A DNA stretch of 41,359 nucleotides from Actinomycetes bacterium (GTDB taxonomy: Bacteria; Actinomycetota; Thermoleophilia; Solirubrobacterales; Solirubrobacteraceae), in the NCBI GenBank assembly GCA_023404805.1, contig JAEYAL010000018.1, forward strand, positions 1-41,359. Direction: 5' to 3'. Below, piece after piece: positions 1 through 7,538 of this stretch; position 1 is the first letter of the stretch, and each line of letters starts with the position of its first letter. The position numbers and the translations under genes are program-made. The notes below the pieces were generated by a model, which made no database searches, had not been told where the DNA came from, and saw only the letters and a list, made by a program, of their open reading frames with translations.

Positions 1-1682
1 TCGCTGTGCTGCGGCGACCGTAGGCGCGCGACCGGCGAAGCGTGCGGGAAGCGGCGGGGCGTGATGTCGGCGCGGGCGCGGCCGGCGCGCTCGGCGGCGA
101 CCATGATCGCTTCGTCGAGCCCGCCGAGCCGGTCGATCAGCCCGCGCTCCAGGGCGTCGGCGCCCGTCCAGACGCGCCCGCGCGCGAGCGGCTCCAGCTC
201 TTCGACCGGCATCCCGCGGCCGTCGGCGGCCTTCTGGGTGAAGTCGGCGTAGACGTCGTCGAGCCAGCGGTCGAGGCGCCGGACCTGCTCGTCGTCGAAT
301 GGGCGGGCTGCCGACCACATCGTCGCCTGCTCGCCCGTCTGCACCGACTCCTGGACGACGCCCGCGCGCCTGAGCGCTTCGCCGACCACGATCTTGCCCG
401 CGAACACGCCGATCGAGCCGGTAATCGTCCCGGGCAGCGCGAGAATCTCATCGGCGCCCATGGCCACGAAGTACCCGCCTGACGCGGCGACGGTGCCCAT
501 CGACGCCACGACCGGCTTGCCCTCTTCGCGCAACCGCAGGACCTCGCGGTGGACCGCATCTGAGGCCACGTACGAGCCGCCGGGCGAGTCGACCCGCAAC
601 ACGACCGCGGCGACCTGGTCGTCGTCGCGGGCGGACCGCAGCGCGGCGCACGTCGAGTCCGATCCGGTGTGCGGGCCGCCGAGCGGGCTGCTGCCGCTGC
701 GCCCGAGCATGATGCCGCCGTCGACTTGCACGATCGCGACGAGGCTGCCCTTGCCCTTGGTCCGCAGCTGCGCGGCCTTGCGACCGGCCTCCTTGCGGAT
801 CCGCTCGCGCCTCGGCGGCGCCCATTTGTGCACGAAGCGCTTCTCGAGCTCGTCGCCCTTGCCGGGCTTGCCGCCCTTCGGCGTGTCGTCGCCGGTGGCC
901 CCGACGCCGCCTGCGCGGCCTGCTCTAGCTGCGCCGCCCGCGCCAGCTGCGCCGACTGCGCCGCCGCTGTCCGCCACCCCGAGCGCCGCAGCCGTCGCCG
1001 CGTACGCCTCGTCGCGGTAGCCGATGTGGTCGACGAAGCCGCGGTCGAGCGCGTCCTGCGGCGTCAGCGGCGCATCGGCGATCGCGGCGCGCACCACGTC
1101 TTCGCTGAGCCCGCGCCGCCGCCCGACGGTCGCGACCACCTGCGCGGTCAGCGAATCGGTCAGCGCCTGGAGCGCCTCGCGCTGCCCGTCGCCCATCGAG
1201 TCGCGCATGACGGTGTCCGGCGCGTTCTTGTACTCGTGCCGCGCGTGGATCTGCGGGACGACGCCGAGCCGGTCCAGCGCGCCACGCACGAACACGCCGC
1301 CCGCCGCTGTGCCGACGAGCCCCAGCCCGCCCGAGGGCTGCAGCCAGATCTCCCCGAAGTGCGCGGCCAGGTGGTACGGCAGCGTGCCGTCGCCGGACTC
1401 GCCAAACGCCTCGGTCCAGCAGACGGTCCGCTTGCCAGCCGCCTGCAGCGCTTCGACGGCCGCGCCGAGTTCGTCGACCTGCGCGGCCGACAGGACGCTC
1501 GGCCCGACGTGCGCGATCAGCCCCACCACCGCGGGCGACTCGGCCGCCTCGCGCATCCGGCGGATCACATCCGACAGCACCGGGATGTGCCGCGAGCGGA
1601 TCGCTGCCACCGGGTCAGCTGGAGGTGACTCCAGCAGTCCGTGAGAGAGGTCGAGCTCCAGCAGCACAGGGGTTGGCGCCAT
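1..1682 (-). CDS. sppA: Signal peptide peptidase SppA, tandem S49 (67K-type), partial at the 3' end
   Basis: Peptidase family S49 cuts residual signal peptides and other small substrates. About 560 residues are visible and the frame runs off the left edge, probably close to its natural end. Two S49 halves can be seen. The first carries the general-base lysine in HEYKNAPDTV near residue 147, and the second carries the nucleophile in AASGGYFVAMGA near residue 401, the same K-then-S split as E. coli SppA. A Gly/Ala-rich linker of about 45 residues (near 880-1000) separates the halves. The C-terminus has the family's GLIDRLGGLDEAI motif. Unlike E. coli SppA there is no N-terminal membrane segment: the chain begins MAPTPVLLELDLSHG, so it may be cytoplasmic or peripheral. 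The start is the only ATG in place and lies 6 nt after a TAGCGT box. Confidence 0.9.
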   Translation of the reverse strand, partial: MAPTPVLLELDLSHGLLESPPADPVAAIRSRHIPVLSDVIRRMREAAESPAVVGLIAHVGPSVLSAAQVDELGAAVEALQAAGKRTVCWTEAFGESGDGTLPYHLAAHFGEIWLQPSGGLGLVGTAAGGVFVRGALDRLGVVPQIHARHEYKNAPDTVMRDSMGDGQREALQALTDSLTAQVVATVGRRRGLSEDVVRAAIADAPLTPQDALDRGFVDHIGYRDEAYAATAAALGVADSGGAVGAAGAGGAARAGRAGGVGATGDDTPKGGKPGKGDELEKRFVHKWAPPRRERIRKEAGRKAAQLRTKGKGSLVAIVQVDGGIMLGRSGSSPLGGPHTGSDSTCAALRSARDDDQVAAVVLRVDSPGGSYVASDAVHREVLRLREEGKPVVASMGTVAASGGYFVAMGADEILALPGTITGSIGVFAGKIVVGEALRRAGVVQESVQTGEQATMWSAARPFDDEQVRRLDRWLDDVYADFTQKAADGRGMPVEELEPLARGRVWTGADALERGLIDRLGGLDEAIMVAAERAGRARADITPRRFPHASPVARLRSPQHS

Positions 1683-1688
1683 GCCAGC

Positions 1689-1694
1689 ACGCTA
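1689..1694 (-). promoter_or_regulatory. -10 box of sppA, leaderless type
   Basis: TAGCGT followed by 6 nt and the ATG of sppA. It overlaps the TAG stop codon of the upstream TetR gene, so sppA appears to have its own promoter inside the regulator's 3' end. Confidence 0.5.
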
Positions 1695-2357
1695 GCCCAG
1701 GACCCGCGTCCATACCTCCGCGAGGGTGTCGACGAGCGCCACGAGCTCTCGGTCGTCGGCGTCTGGCGCCCGTTCGATGAGCAGGTGCACGTTCATGGCG
1801 GCGAGCGCCGCGGCGGTGCGTTCGGGGTCGGCCAGGGGCGGCTGCGCTCGGTGCGTGGCCTCGAGCGCGGCGGCGCGGATCCGCTCGCTGAGGCCACGGC
1901 GGACGCGGGCGATCGCGGGGTCGGCGCCCCCCGACCAGAACACGGCCCGCAGCAGGGCGCCATGCGTGCGGTAGGTCTGTGCCGCTTGCTCGAGTGCCGC
2001 GCGGCCCGCAGCGGCGAAGTCGTCCGCGGCGGCCCAGTCCGCGAGCGCGGCGTCAGCGTCGGCCCGCAGGGGCAGCAGCAGCTGCAGGAGCAGGTCGGCC
2101 AGGTCGTCGAAGTGCACGTAGAACGCCTTGCGGGTGAGCGTCGTGCGCGACATCACTTCGGCGACGCTCAGCGGGCCGCCGTTGCCGGCGGCGAGCACCT
2201 CGCGCGCGGCGGCCAGGATCTCGGCGCGGGCCTCATCGGGCGTGCGCCGCCGACGCGGCGTGGCGGCCAGCGACGCGGCTGGAGCGCTCCGGCCTGTCTT
2301 CGCCGACACGGGTCGCCGAGGCGTGGACGCGGGGTCTAGCGCACGATCTGATGCCAC
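1692..2357 (-). CDS. TetR-family transcriptional regulator
   Basis: A one-component repressor of about 221 residues. The N-terminal helix-turn-helix runs from TPDEARAEILAAAREVL through LSVAEVMSRTTLTRKAFYVHF, the standard TetR recognition helix ending in the aromatic Y-x-H-F. It is followed by an alpha-helical ligand domain typical in length (about 150 residues). The start is uncertain. GTG at 2357 lies 6 nt after a CATACT box, while GTG at 2309 gives a 205-residue protein closer to the usual N-terminus. The much longer open frame upstream to 2633 is not coding-like. Two 13-bp inverted repeats at and above the start, shared with the divergent membrane gene, indicate autoregulation and control of that neighbour. 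The ligand cannot be told. Confidence 0.85.
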   Translation of the reverse strand: MASDRALDPASTPRRPVSAKTGRSAPAASLAATPRRRRTPDEARAEILAAAREVLAAGNGGPLSVAEVMSRTTLTRKAFYVHFDDLADLLLQLLLPLRADADAALADWAAADDFAAAGRAALEQAAQTYRTHGALLRAVFWSGGADPAIARVRRGLSERIRAAALEATHRAQPPLADPERTAAALAAMNVHLLIERAPDADDRELVALVDTLAEVWTRVLG

Positions 2358-2364
2358 CGTGGCA
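2352..2364. promoter_or_regulatory. Putative TetR operator, copy 1
   Basis: TGCCACCGTGGCA, 6-bp inverted arms around one base. It covers the GTG candidate start of the TetR gene and differs at two positions from copy 2, which lies 33 bp away (about three helical turns). Confidence 0.65.
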
Positions 2365-2384
2365 GTATGGCGCGCCCCAGCTAG

Positions 2385-2397
2385 TGCCATGGTGGCA
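2385..2397. promoter_or_regulatory. Putative TetR operator, copy 2
   Basis: TGCCATGGTGGCA, inverted arms TGCCA/TGGCA. It lies in the divergent promoter region, 33 nt upstream of the ATG of the membrane protein gene, so one repressor could silence both directions. Confidence 0.65.
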
Positions 2398-2430
2398 TTA
2401 GTGGCTCGACCGCATTCTGCGAGGACCGAC

Positions 2431-2817
2431 ATGCGCCAGACCCGCACCCTCCATCCCTGGCTCTTCTGGCCTAGCGTCCTCGGCGCGGCCTTCCTGCTGG
2501 CGCGCGCGCTCACCACGCTGCTCATGGGCGCCTCCTTCGCGGCGCCCGGTGACGGCTGGCGCTCGCTCTGGCAGCTGCTCATCGCCGCCGTACTGCTCGC
2601 CGGGGCGGTGCGCCCGGAGTGGGCGCGAGCCACCGTCGGGTTCGTCGGCGCGGTCTACGCCGTCTCGACCGGCCTGGAGCTCGTCGACCCCACGGAGCTG
2701 CTCGGCGTCATCCCCGTCGACATGCGCGACCGCGTCGTACATCCGACCATCGCCATCGTCGCCTTCGGGTGCCTGGCCCGCGACGGCGCAGTCGCGCGCC
2801 GCGCAATAGCCGCTTGA
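2431..2817 (+). CDS. Small integral membrane protein, TetR-controlled
   Basis: A protein of 128 residues with about four hydrophobic helices (WLFWPSVLGAAFLLARALTTLL, a segment around SLWQLLIAAVLLAGAV, ATVGFVGAVYAVSTGLELV and TIAIVAFGCLA). No family is recognised with confidence. The ATG at 2431 is chosen because GAGG sits 6 nt upstream; the open frame continues farther up but that part crosses the operators. It is divergent from the TetR regulator and almost certainly its target. Regulated membrane proteins of this layout often affect lipid or small-molecule handling, but nothing here specifies a substrate. Confidence 0.75.
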   Translation: MRQTRTLHPWLFWPSVLGAAFLLARALTTLLMGASFAAPGDGWRSLWQLLIAAVLLAGAVRPEWARATVGFVGAVYAVSTGLELVDPTELLGVIPVDMRDRVVHPTIAIVAFGCLARDGAVARRAIAA

Positions 2818-2819
2818 GC

Positions 2820-2884
2820 GTCAGCGAAGCCCTGGAGGAGTCCGACCGCCGTGTGGCCGTCTCCATCCAGGGCTTCTCGCTGAC
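2820..2884. terminator. Bidirectional hairpin between convergent genes
   Basis: A long stem: GTCAGCGA plus AGCCCTGGA (2820-2836) pairs with TCCAGGGCT and TCGCTGAC (2866-2884), with only a 2-nt bulge at 2875-2876. An inner GCC-gtgt-GGC adds to it. It fills the gap between the membrane protein stop (2817) and the rtcB stop (2887) and would serve both strands. No T tract is present. Confidence 0.75.
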
Positions 2885-2886
2885 CG

Positions 2887-4230
2887 CTAGTCCTTGAACG
2901 GGTCCACGATGTCGGGCCCCGCCATCGCGACGCCGATCGGCGTCAGCCGGTGGAGCACCTGCACCGTGCCCTCGTGGTACCGGAGGACCTCGTCAAGCCG
3001 CTTGTAGGCCGCAGGCGCCTCGTCGGCGGCGCCGCCGCGCAGCTCGATGCCGCGCGCCGCCAGCTCGGCCTTGACCGACGGGTAGTCGATCGCGCCGGCC
3101 GTGACCTTCTGCGGGCCCTTCTTGAGGGCCTTGCCCGGGTGGTGCGGGCACTCCGCGCGGCCGTGCGCCGACGCGGCCCGCGCCTCCGCGGCCTCCTGCG
3201 GCGTCATCCAGAAGCCGCAGTCGCGCGCCGTGCACGACGGGACCCACCGGACCTTGCCGGCGGCCTTCGTCCGCGACATCACGCGCCCAGCCCCGTGGAC
3301 CGTCGAGTGCAGCGCCGCCTCCGACGCCGCGCCCGCCAGACCCTCGAGGATCACGGCGTCCTCGCCCATCGTCGCGCCGACGAACCCGCGCTGGCCCGGG
3401 AAGGCCGGCGTCGCGCCCTTGCGCACGACCCAGTAGGCGTCGCCGCCGTGCTCCTCGCGCCATGCGTAGTTGTGGTGGTTCTCGACCTCGTCGACGACCT
3501 CAGCGCCCAGGATGCTGCGCACCTGCTCGACGACGAGCTGCCGCCCGGCCCGCGCGTAGTCGCCGGCGAGCGTCATCGCGCTGATGTAGGCGGCGCCGAG
3601 GTCGGTGTCGACCGCGAGCAGCTTCGGCGGGGAGTCCATCTCGCCGTCGGTGCCGCGCTCGTCGAACCGGCCGCCGTCGATCAGCGACAGGAAGCCGCTG
3701 GCCGTCTTGTGGCCGAACCCGCGCGAGCCGAAGTGCACGCCGATCCACACCGCGCCGGTCTCGTCCTCGAACAGGTCGACGTAGTGGTTGCCTGCGCCGA
3801 CGGTGCCGAGCTGCGCCGCTGCCTGCTGCACGAGTGCGCGCTGCGGCGTGAACTCAGCCTGCGCGATCGCGTCGACGACCTCGTGGTCGGCCTTCGTGCC
3901 CGCGGTCCGGCCGACGCCGAACGAGATCGACGAGACGATCTCGTCCATCACGCGCGGCAGATCGGGCCGCAGCTCGTCGGCCGTGAGGTTGAGGCGCACG
4001 GCGGTGTTGCCGCAGCCGATGTCGTAGCCCACGCCGGACGGCGCGATGTGGTCGCGGTAGGCGACGACGCCGCCGATCGGCTGGCTGTAGCCCACGTGGC
4101 CGTCGGCGCACAGGACGCCGAGCGCGCCCTCCTCGGCGCCCGCGCACCGCGCAAGCTGCTCGATCGTGCGGGCCTCGTGGTCGCCCAGGATCGTCAGGGC
4201 GTTGTTCGGATTCTCGTTTGCATTCGTCAT
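2887..4230 (-). CDS. rtcB: RtcB-family RNA ligase with Cys/His-rich insertion
   Basis: RtcB joins 2',3'-cyclic-phosphate or 3'-phosphate RNA ends to 5'-OH ends using GTP and Mn2+. This 447-residue protein has GVGYDIGCGNTAVR (metal ligands D70, C73), GAGNHYVDL, GVHFGSRGFGH, ENHHNYAW, RKGATPAFPGQRG and the guanylylated histidine in VHGAGRVMSR (H312). Residues about 325-380 form an insertion not expected after HGAGR; it contains C333-x4-C338 and C361-P-H-H and looks like a zinc site. The ATG at 4230 begins MTNANENPNNALTI. The frame stays open to 4638, but that part is Arg/Pro/Ser-rich without family motifs. No archease or RtcA gene is next to it. It converges on the membrane protein gene. Confidence 0.93.
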   Translation of the reverse strand: MTNANENPNNALTILGDHEARTIEQLARCAGAEEGALGVLCADGHVGYSQPIGGVVAYRDHIAPSGVGYDIGCGNTAVRLNLTADELRPDLPRVMDEIVSSISFGVGRTAGTKADHEVVDAIAQAEFTPQRALVQQAAAQLGTVGAGNHYVDLFEDETGAVWIGVHFGSRGFGHKTASGFLSLIDGGRFDERGTDGEMDSPPKLLAVDTDLGAAYISAMTLAGDYARAGRQLVVEQVRSILGAEVVDEVENHHNYAWREEHGGDAYWVVRKGATPAFPGQRGFVGATMGEDAVILEGLAGAASEAALHSTVHGAGRVMSRTKAAGKVRWVPSCTARDCGFWMTPQEAAEARAASAHGRAECPHHPGKALKKGPQKVTAGAIDYPSVKAELAARGIELRGGAADEAPAAYKRLDEVLRYHEGTVQVLHRLTPIGVAMAGPDIVDPFKD

Positions 4231-4754
4231 GTTCGTTGCTTCGTGTGGTGATGGTGCCGCCGGGCCGAAGGTGTTTGGCAAACGCTCTCCGAGCGGCCGA
4301 GCAGCACGTGGCTGTCGAGCCGATCGATCGAACGCTGCGGCGGGCTTGGGCCACCGGGCAGCGGGACGCCCCAGGCCGGACGCATCCGGTGTCGGGCAAG
4401 TCGTGGTGGTGGACGGCGGGCGCGGCCTGTGGGGCGCGCGGCAATCCGGGGCGGCGTCGCGAGAGCGCGGGCGCCGACAGAGGGGAGTGGCCCTAGGAGG
4501 CCGGTTTCCCTTGCCAGCTGCGGTCTCGCTGCACAGGTCGACGCGAGGGCTGGAACAGCCCGTCGTAGGTCGAGGTCGTATGCAGGGCGAGTGCCAGCAC
4601 GGGCCGCAGACCGTAGCGCAGTCCACAGGCGAGCTCAACCGGACCGGACGCGCGGGGGGCGGCTCAGAAGTTCCCGCGATTTCCGTGTGCCCCGTCGGAG
4701 TCGGCGCACGAAACCCTGCATGGCATCGCCGCGCCTCGATAGGGTCGCCAGCCC
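4231..4754. other. 524-bp intergenic region between divergent rtcB and isomerase-like gene
   Basis: No credible gene is seen; open frames on both strands are Arg/Pro-rich shadows. It holds short perfect hairpins (GGGCTG-gaa-CAGCCC at 4547-4561 and CCGGA-cgca-TCCGG at 4376-4389), a CGATCGATCG palindrome at 4321-4330, and the TAGGGT box of the downstream gene at 4740. It is long for this compact window and lies directly upstream of an RNA ligase, so it could hold a small RNA or an extended 5' UTR. I could not recognise one. Confidence 0.5.
4740..4745 (+). promoter_or_regulatory. -10 box of the isomerase-like gene, leaderless type
   Basis: TAGGGT, then 9 nt, then the GTG at 4755. Confidence 0.45.
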
Positions 4755-5456
4755 GTGACCGCTTCGTCGATCTCCGAGCGCCCCGTGCTGGCGCACTACC
4801 CGGTCGGTGCCTCGACCGGCTGGATCGCCGCTGCTGAACGCGAGGCGGGCGAGCCCGTCCCGGAGTGGCCCGTGCTCGCGGGACGCGCCCGCCGGCAGTA
4901 CACGGGCGCCTGCGAGCTCGCCGCGCTCGCCGAACCCGAGCTGCCTGCGCTCATCACGTGGCTCGCCGCCCGGCCGTCGCTGCCGTTCGACTTCCTGTCG
5001 GTGCATGCGCCGAGCAAACACCGCGTGCTGCCCGAGGCGGAGCTGGTCGACCTGCTGCTCACGGTGGCGCCGCAGGTCGACGCGATCGTGCTGCACCCCG
5101 ATGTGATCGACGACCACGCCATCTGGGCCCAGCTCGGCGCGACGCTGGCGATCGAGAACATGGATCCGCGCAAGGACGACGGGCAGACCGCCGAGTCGCT
5201 CCAGCGCCACTTCGACCTGCTGCCCGAGGCGGGCCTCTGCTTCGACGTCGCCCACGCCTACGCGATCGATCCGACGCTGGCCGAGGGCCACGCGATCCTC
5301 GACCGCTTCGCAGGCCGGCTGCGCCACCTGCATGTGTCGGCGCTCGACTCGGGGCACCACCACGTCGCGCTGAACGCCGCCCAGGAGGAGCTCATCCGCC
5401 CGCTGCTTGAGCGCTGCCGCGACGTGCCGTGGATCCTCGAGGCGCCGATCGCCTGA
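4755..5456 (+). CDS. Sugar phosphate isomerase/epimerase-like TIM-barrel protein (AP endonuclease 2 superfamily)
   Basis: 233 residues with the layout of xylose-isomerase-like or endonuclease-IV-like barrels: LSVHAPSKH on an early strand, IVLHPDVIDD, the metal-binding glutamate in AIENMDPRKDD, CFDVAHAY with Asp and His ligands, and HLHVSALDSGHHHV near the end. These Glu/Asp/His positions are the divalent metal ligands of the superfamily. It is shorter than most members (250-300), and the first strand is poorly matched. The substrate is unknown and neighbours give no pathway. The start is GTG, 9 nt after TAGGGT, with no clear ribosome-binding site; this is one of the leaderless-looking starts in the window. 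Confidence 0.78.
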   Translation: MTASSISERPVLAHYPVGASTGWIAAAEREAGEPVPEWPVLAGRARRQYTGACELAALAEPELPALITWLAARPSLPFDFLSVHAPSKHRVLPEAELVDLLLTVAPQVDAIVLHPDVIDDHAIWAQLGATLAIENMDPRKDDGQTAESLQRHFDLLPEAGLCFDVAHAYAIDPTLAEGHAILDRFAGRLRHLHVSALDSGHHHVALNAAQEELIRPLLERCRDVPWILEAPIA

Positions 5457-5513
5457 GGCGTGGCGCAGCGCGGCGGGGCGGCGTGATCGCAGGTCGCGCC
5501 GAACCCGCCGAGG

Positions 5514-5939
5514 TCAGCCGACCGGCGTCGGCGCGAGCTGCGTGAGCCGGAAGCTGTTGCCGGACGGGTCGCGGAAGCCGGCGTCGATGCCGTAGGGCGC
5601 CTGGGTCGGCTCCTGCGTGAACTCCACGCCGCGCGCCGAGAGCTCCTCGTAGGCGGCCTGGCAGTCCTCGGTCTCGAAGAAGATCCCGCCGCTCACGCCC
5701 TTGGCGAGCAGGCTCGTGATCTGCTCGACGGTCTCGGGCTCGAAGACCGGCGGCTGCGGGATCGCCATCAGCACGATCGCGATGTCCTGGCCGACCGGCC
5801 CGACCGACAGCCAGCGGAAGTTGTCCATCTCGGCGACGGTCACGTCGGAGCGCAGCTCAAAGCCGAGCTTCTCGGTGAACCAGGCCAGAGCCTCGTCCTG
5901 GTCGTGGACCCAGATCTGCGTGGTGGCGAGCTTGAACAT
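5514..5939 (-). CDS. VOC (glyoxalase/bleomycin resistance) family protein
   Basis: 141 residues forming the paired beta-alpha-beta-beta-beta repeats of the vicinal oxygen chelate fold. It opens TTQIWVHDQDEALAWFTEKLGFELR and closes GIDAGFRDPSGNSFRLTQL, both typical. The first metal ligand position is Gln/Trp rather than the His of glyoxalase I, so a glyoxalase I reaction is unlikely; binding, dioxygenase-like or resistance roles are equally possible. It lies 52 nt downstream of an AraC-type regulator on the same strand, a common pairing. AAAGG sits about 7 nt before the ATG. Confidence 0.85.
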   Translation of the reverse strand: MFKLATTQIWVHDQDEALAWFTEKLGFELRSDVTVAEMDNFRWLSVGPVGQDIAIVLMAIPQPPVFEPETVEQITSLLAKGVSGGIFFETEDCQAAYEELSARGVEFTQEPTQAPYGIDAGFRDPSGNSFRLTQLAPTPVG

Positions 5940-5991
5940 CGGCGGCCTTTCGTCGCGGGCAGAACGCCCGATGCAGCCAAGCTACGCGCGC

Positions 5992-6420
5992 TCAGCCGGG
6001 CTGTCTTCTCGAAACCTGCTGTCCTGCCGGGCGGCCATACAGGCGGGCCAGGCACGGCGGGACGCGCATCAGTTGAGAGGCCGGCGGGTGCGCTGCGCGG
6101 TACGCGGTCGGCGACTGCCCGAAGGCCCGCCCGAAGCTGGTCGTGAACGACCCCACGCTCGTCAGCCCGACCTGCAGGCAGATCTCCGCGACGGAGTGGT
6201 CGGTGGTGCGCAGCAGCGCGGCGGCCCGCTCGAGGCGCCGCGTGAGCAGGTACTGGTGCGGCGACTCGCCGAACGCCTTGCGGAACTCGCGGCTGAAGTG
6301 GGCCTGCGAGAGCCCCGCAGCGCCCGCCATCGCGGCGACATCGACCGGCTCGAAGTACCAGCGGTCAGCGAGATCCTTGGCCCGGAGCAGGTGCCGCAGC
6401 GGATGCACGGGCGCGCTCAT
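5992..6420 (-). CDS. AraC-family HTH transcriptional regulator, DNA-binding domain only
   Basis: 142 residues, essentially a single AraC/XylS domain with two HTHs. The first is VDVAAMAGAAGLSQAHFSREF and the second SVAEICLQVGLTSVGSFTTSF, followed by the characteristic FGQSPTAYR. No sensor domain is present. The ATG at 6420 (MSAPVHPLRHLL) is preferred over 6447 because family alignment begins here; GATACT lies 7 nt upstream. It is probably co-transcribed with the VOC gene below it and divergent from the nucleotidyltransferase, with only about 50 bp between starts. Confidence 0.87.
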   Translation of the reverse strand: MSAPVHPLRHLLRAKDLADRWYFEPVDVAAMAGAAGLSQAHFSREFRKAFGESPHQYLLTRRLERAAALLRTTDHSVAEICLQVGLTSVGSFTTSFGRAFGQSPTAYRAAHPPASQLMRVPPCLARLYGRPAGQQVSRRQPG

Positions 6421-6473
6421 TCCGCCCAGTATCCCCCGCGTCTGCAACGCTGCGGCGCATGGAGGCCCGCCAG

Positions 6474-7538
6474 GTGACCGCGCCGCTCGGCTCGCTCGGC
6501 CACCTCGCGGCGCGCTGCACCACCAGCTTCCCGGCGCTCCTCGCCGCCCGCCAGCGCAGCGAGGCCGGGCTCAACGCCCTCGCGCGCGACCTGGCAGCAG
6601 TGCCGCTCCCTGATGGCACGAGCGTCGTGCTGCTCGGCTCCTGGGGCCGCGCCGAGGTGACGGGCGTGAGCGACCTGGACTGGCTGCTCGTCGACGCCAA
6701 TGCCAAACGCGCGCCGATCGGCAGCTCCGAGCCGATTCCGATGGCCCAGATGGCGCTCGACCCGGAGTTCGCGGCCACGCCGGTCGCCGCGCACCTGCAC
6801 GACCTCAGCGAGATCATGATGCGCCACGGCGCTGAACCCGGCAGCCAAGGCACGTTCGGGACGGCGGTCCACGTCGCTGACCTGGCCCAGAAGATCGGCC
6901 TCGACGAGGACTCCAACCAGAACCTCACGCGCCGCATGCTGCTCGCGCTCGAATCGGTCCCGGCGACCGGCGCCGAGCACCACCACGCCGCGCTCAAGCG
7001 GATCATCACGACCTACCTCGACGGCCGCACGCGCGACTTCCGCCCGCCGCGGTTCCTGCTGAACGACCTCATCCGCTACTGGCGGACCATCGCCGTCGAC
7101 TTCGAGGGCAAGCGCCGCGAACAGGACGACCACAAGTGGGCCGTGCGCAACGTGAAGCTCCGGACCGCCCGCAAAGTGCTGTTCATGGGCGGCCTCCTCC
7201 CGGTGCTCGCCTGCCGGAACCTGCCGGCCAGCGAGATGGGCGGCTACCTGCTGGACCAGCTCAGCGCTCCAGCAACCGATCGCATCGCGCACGCATTTCT
7301 TTCGTGGGACGCTCCTGATGAAGGCGTGCGCGCTTTGCGTGCGTACGACGCTGTGCTTGCTCGACTTGCCGACGCAGACACGCGTCGTAGGCTCGACGAG
7401 CTCGAGTACGAGCACGCGCGCGACGATTCGCTTTTTCTCGAGCTACGTCGGCTTGGGCACGAGCTGGAGTCTGGGCTGCTGGCGCTCCTGTTTGAGACGC
7501 CTCTGCGGGACGTGGTGCGCCGCTACTCGGTGCTGTAG
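6474..7538 (+). CDS. Nucleotidyltransferase-domain protein (Pol beta-like, GlnD-type motif)
   Basis: 354 residues. The catalytic signature is LLGSWGRAEVTGVSDLDWLLVD, i.e. G-S-x-G-R followed by D-x-D, as in GlnD/DUF294 nucleotidyltransferases that move NMP onto a protein, RNA or small molecule. The rest is helical and has no recognised partner domain; a histidine run (EHHHA) lies near residue 168. The GTG at 6474 is preferred to the ATG at 6459, because GGAGG (6461-6465) is 8 nt upstream of the GTG while nothing precedes the ATG. The last 276 nt overlap the 3' end of the opposing exported-protein gene, and third-position GC collapses exactly there. Target unknown; a toxin or regulator role is possible but not shown. 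Confidence 0.75.
   Translation: MTAPLGSLGHLAARCTTSFPALLAARQRSEAGLNALARDLAAVPLPDGTSVVLLGSWGRAEVTGVSDLDWLLVDANAKRAPIGSSEPIPMAQMALDPEFAATPVAAHLHDLSEIMMRHGAEPGSQGTFGTAVHVADLAQKIGLDEDSNQNLTRRMLLALESVPATGAEHHHAALKRIITTYLDGRTRDFRPPRFLLNDLIRYWRTIAVDFEGKRREQDDHKWAVRNVKLRTARKVLFMGGLLPVLACRNLPASEMGGYLLDQLSAPATDRIAHAFLSWDAPDEGVRALRAYDAVLARLADADTRRRLDELEYEHARDDSLFLELRRLGHELESGLLALLFETPLRDVVRRYSVL
7261..7538. other. 278-bp antisense coding overlap
   Basis: The 3' ends of the nucleotidyltransferase (+) and glycosidase-like paralog 1 (-) interpenetrate. In the + frame about 30 of 91 codons here end in A/T, against about 3 of 114 in the codons just upstream. The + wobble base lies opposite the second base of the minus codons, so Lys/Gln/Glu/Tyr codons of the basic tail force T at the + third position. 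Confidence 0.8.

Noticed and set aside
4300..4370. tRNA or tRNA-like Y RNA upstream of rtcB
   Set aside because: A GTTCGAT string occurs on the minus strand but its flanks do not pair as a T arm, and no acceptor stem is visible.
4231..4638. Open frame extending RtcB by 136 residues upstream of 4230
   Set aside because: The extension is Arg/Pro/Ser/Thr-rich with no RtcB similarity; the family start fits MTNANENPNN at 4230. Open frames of this length are expected in such GC-rich DNA.
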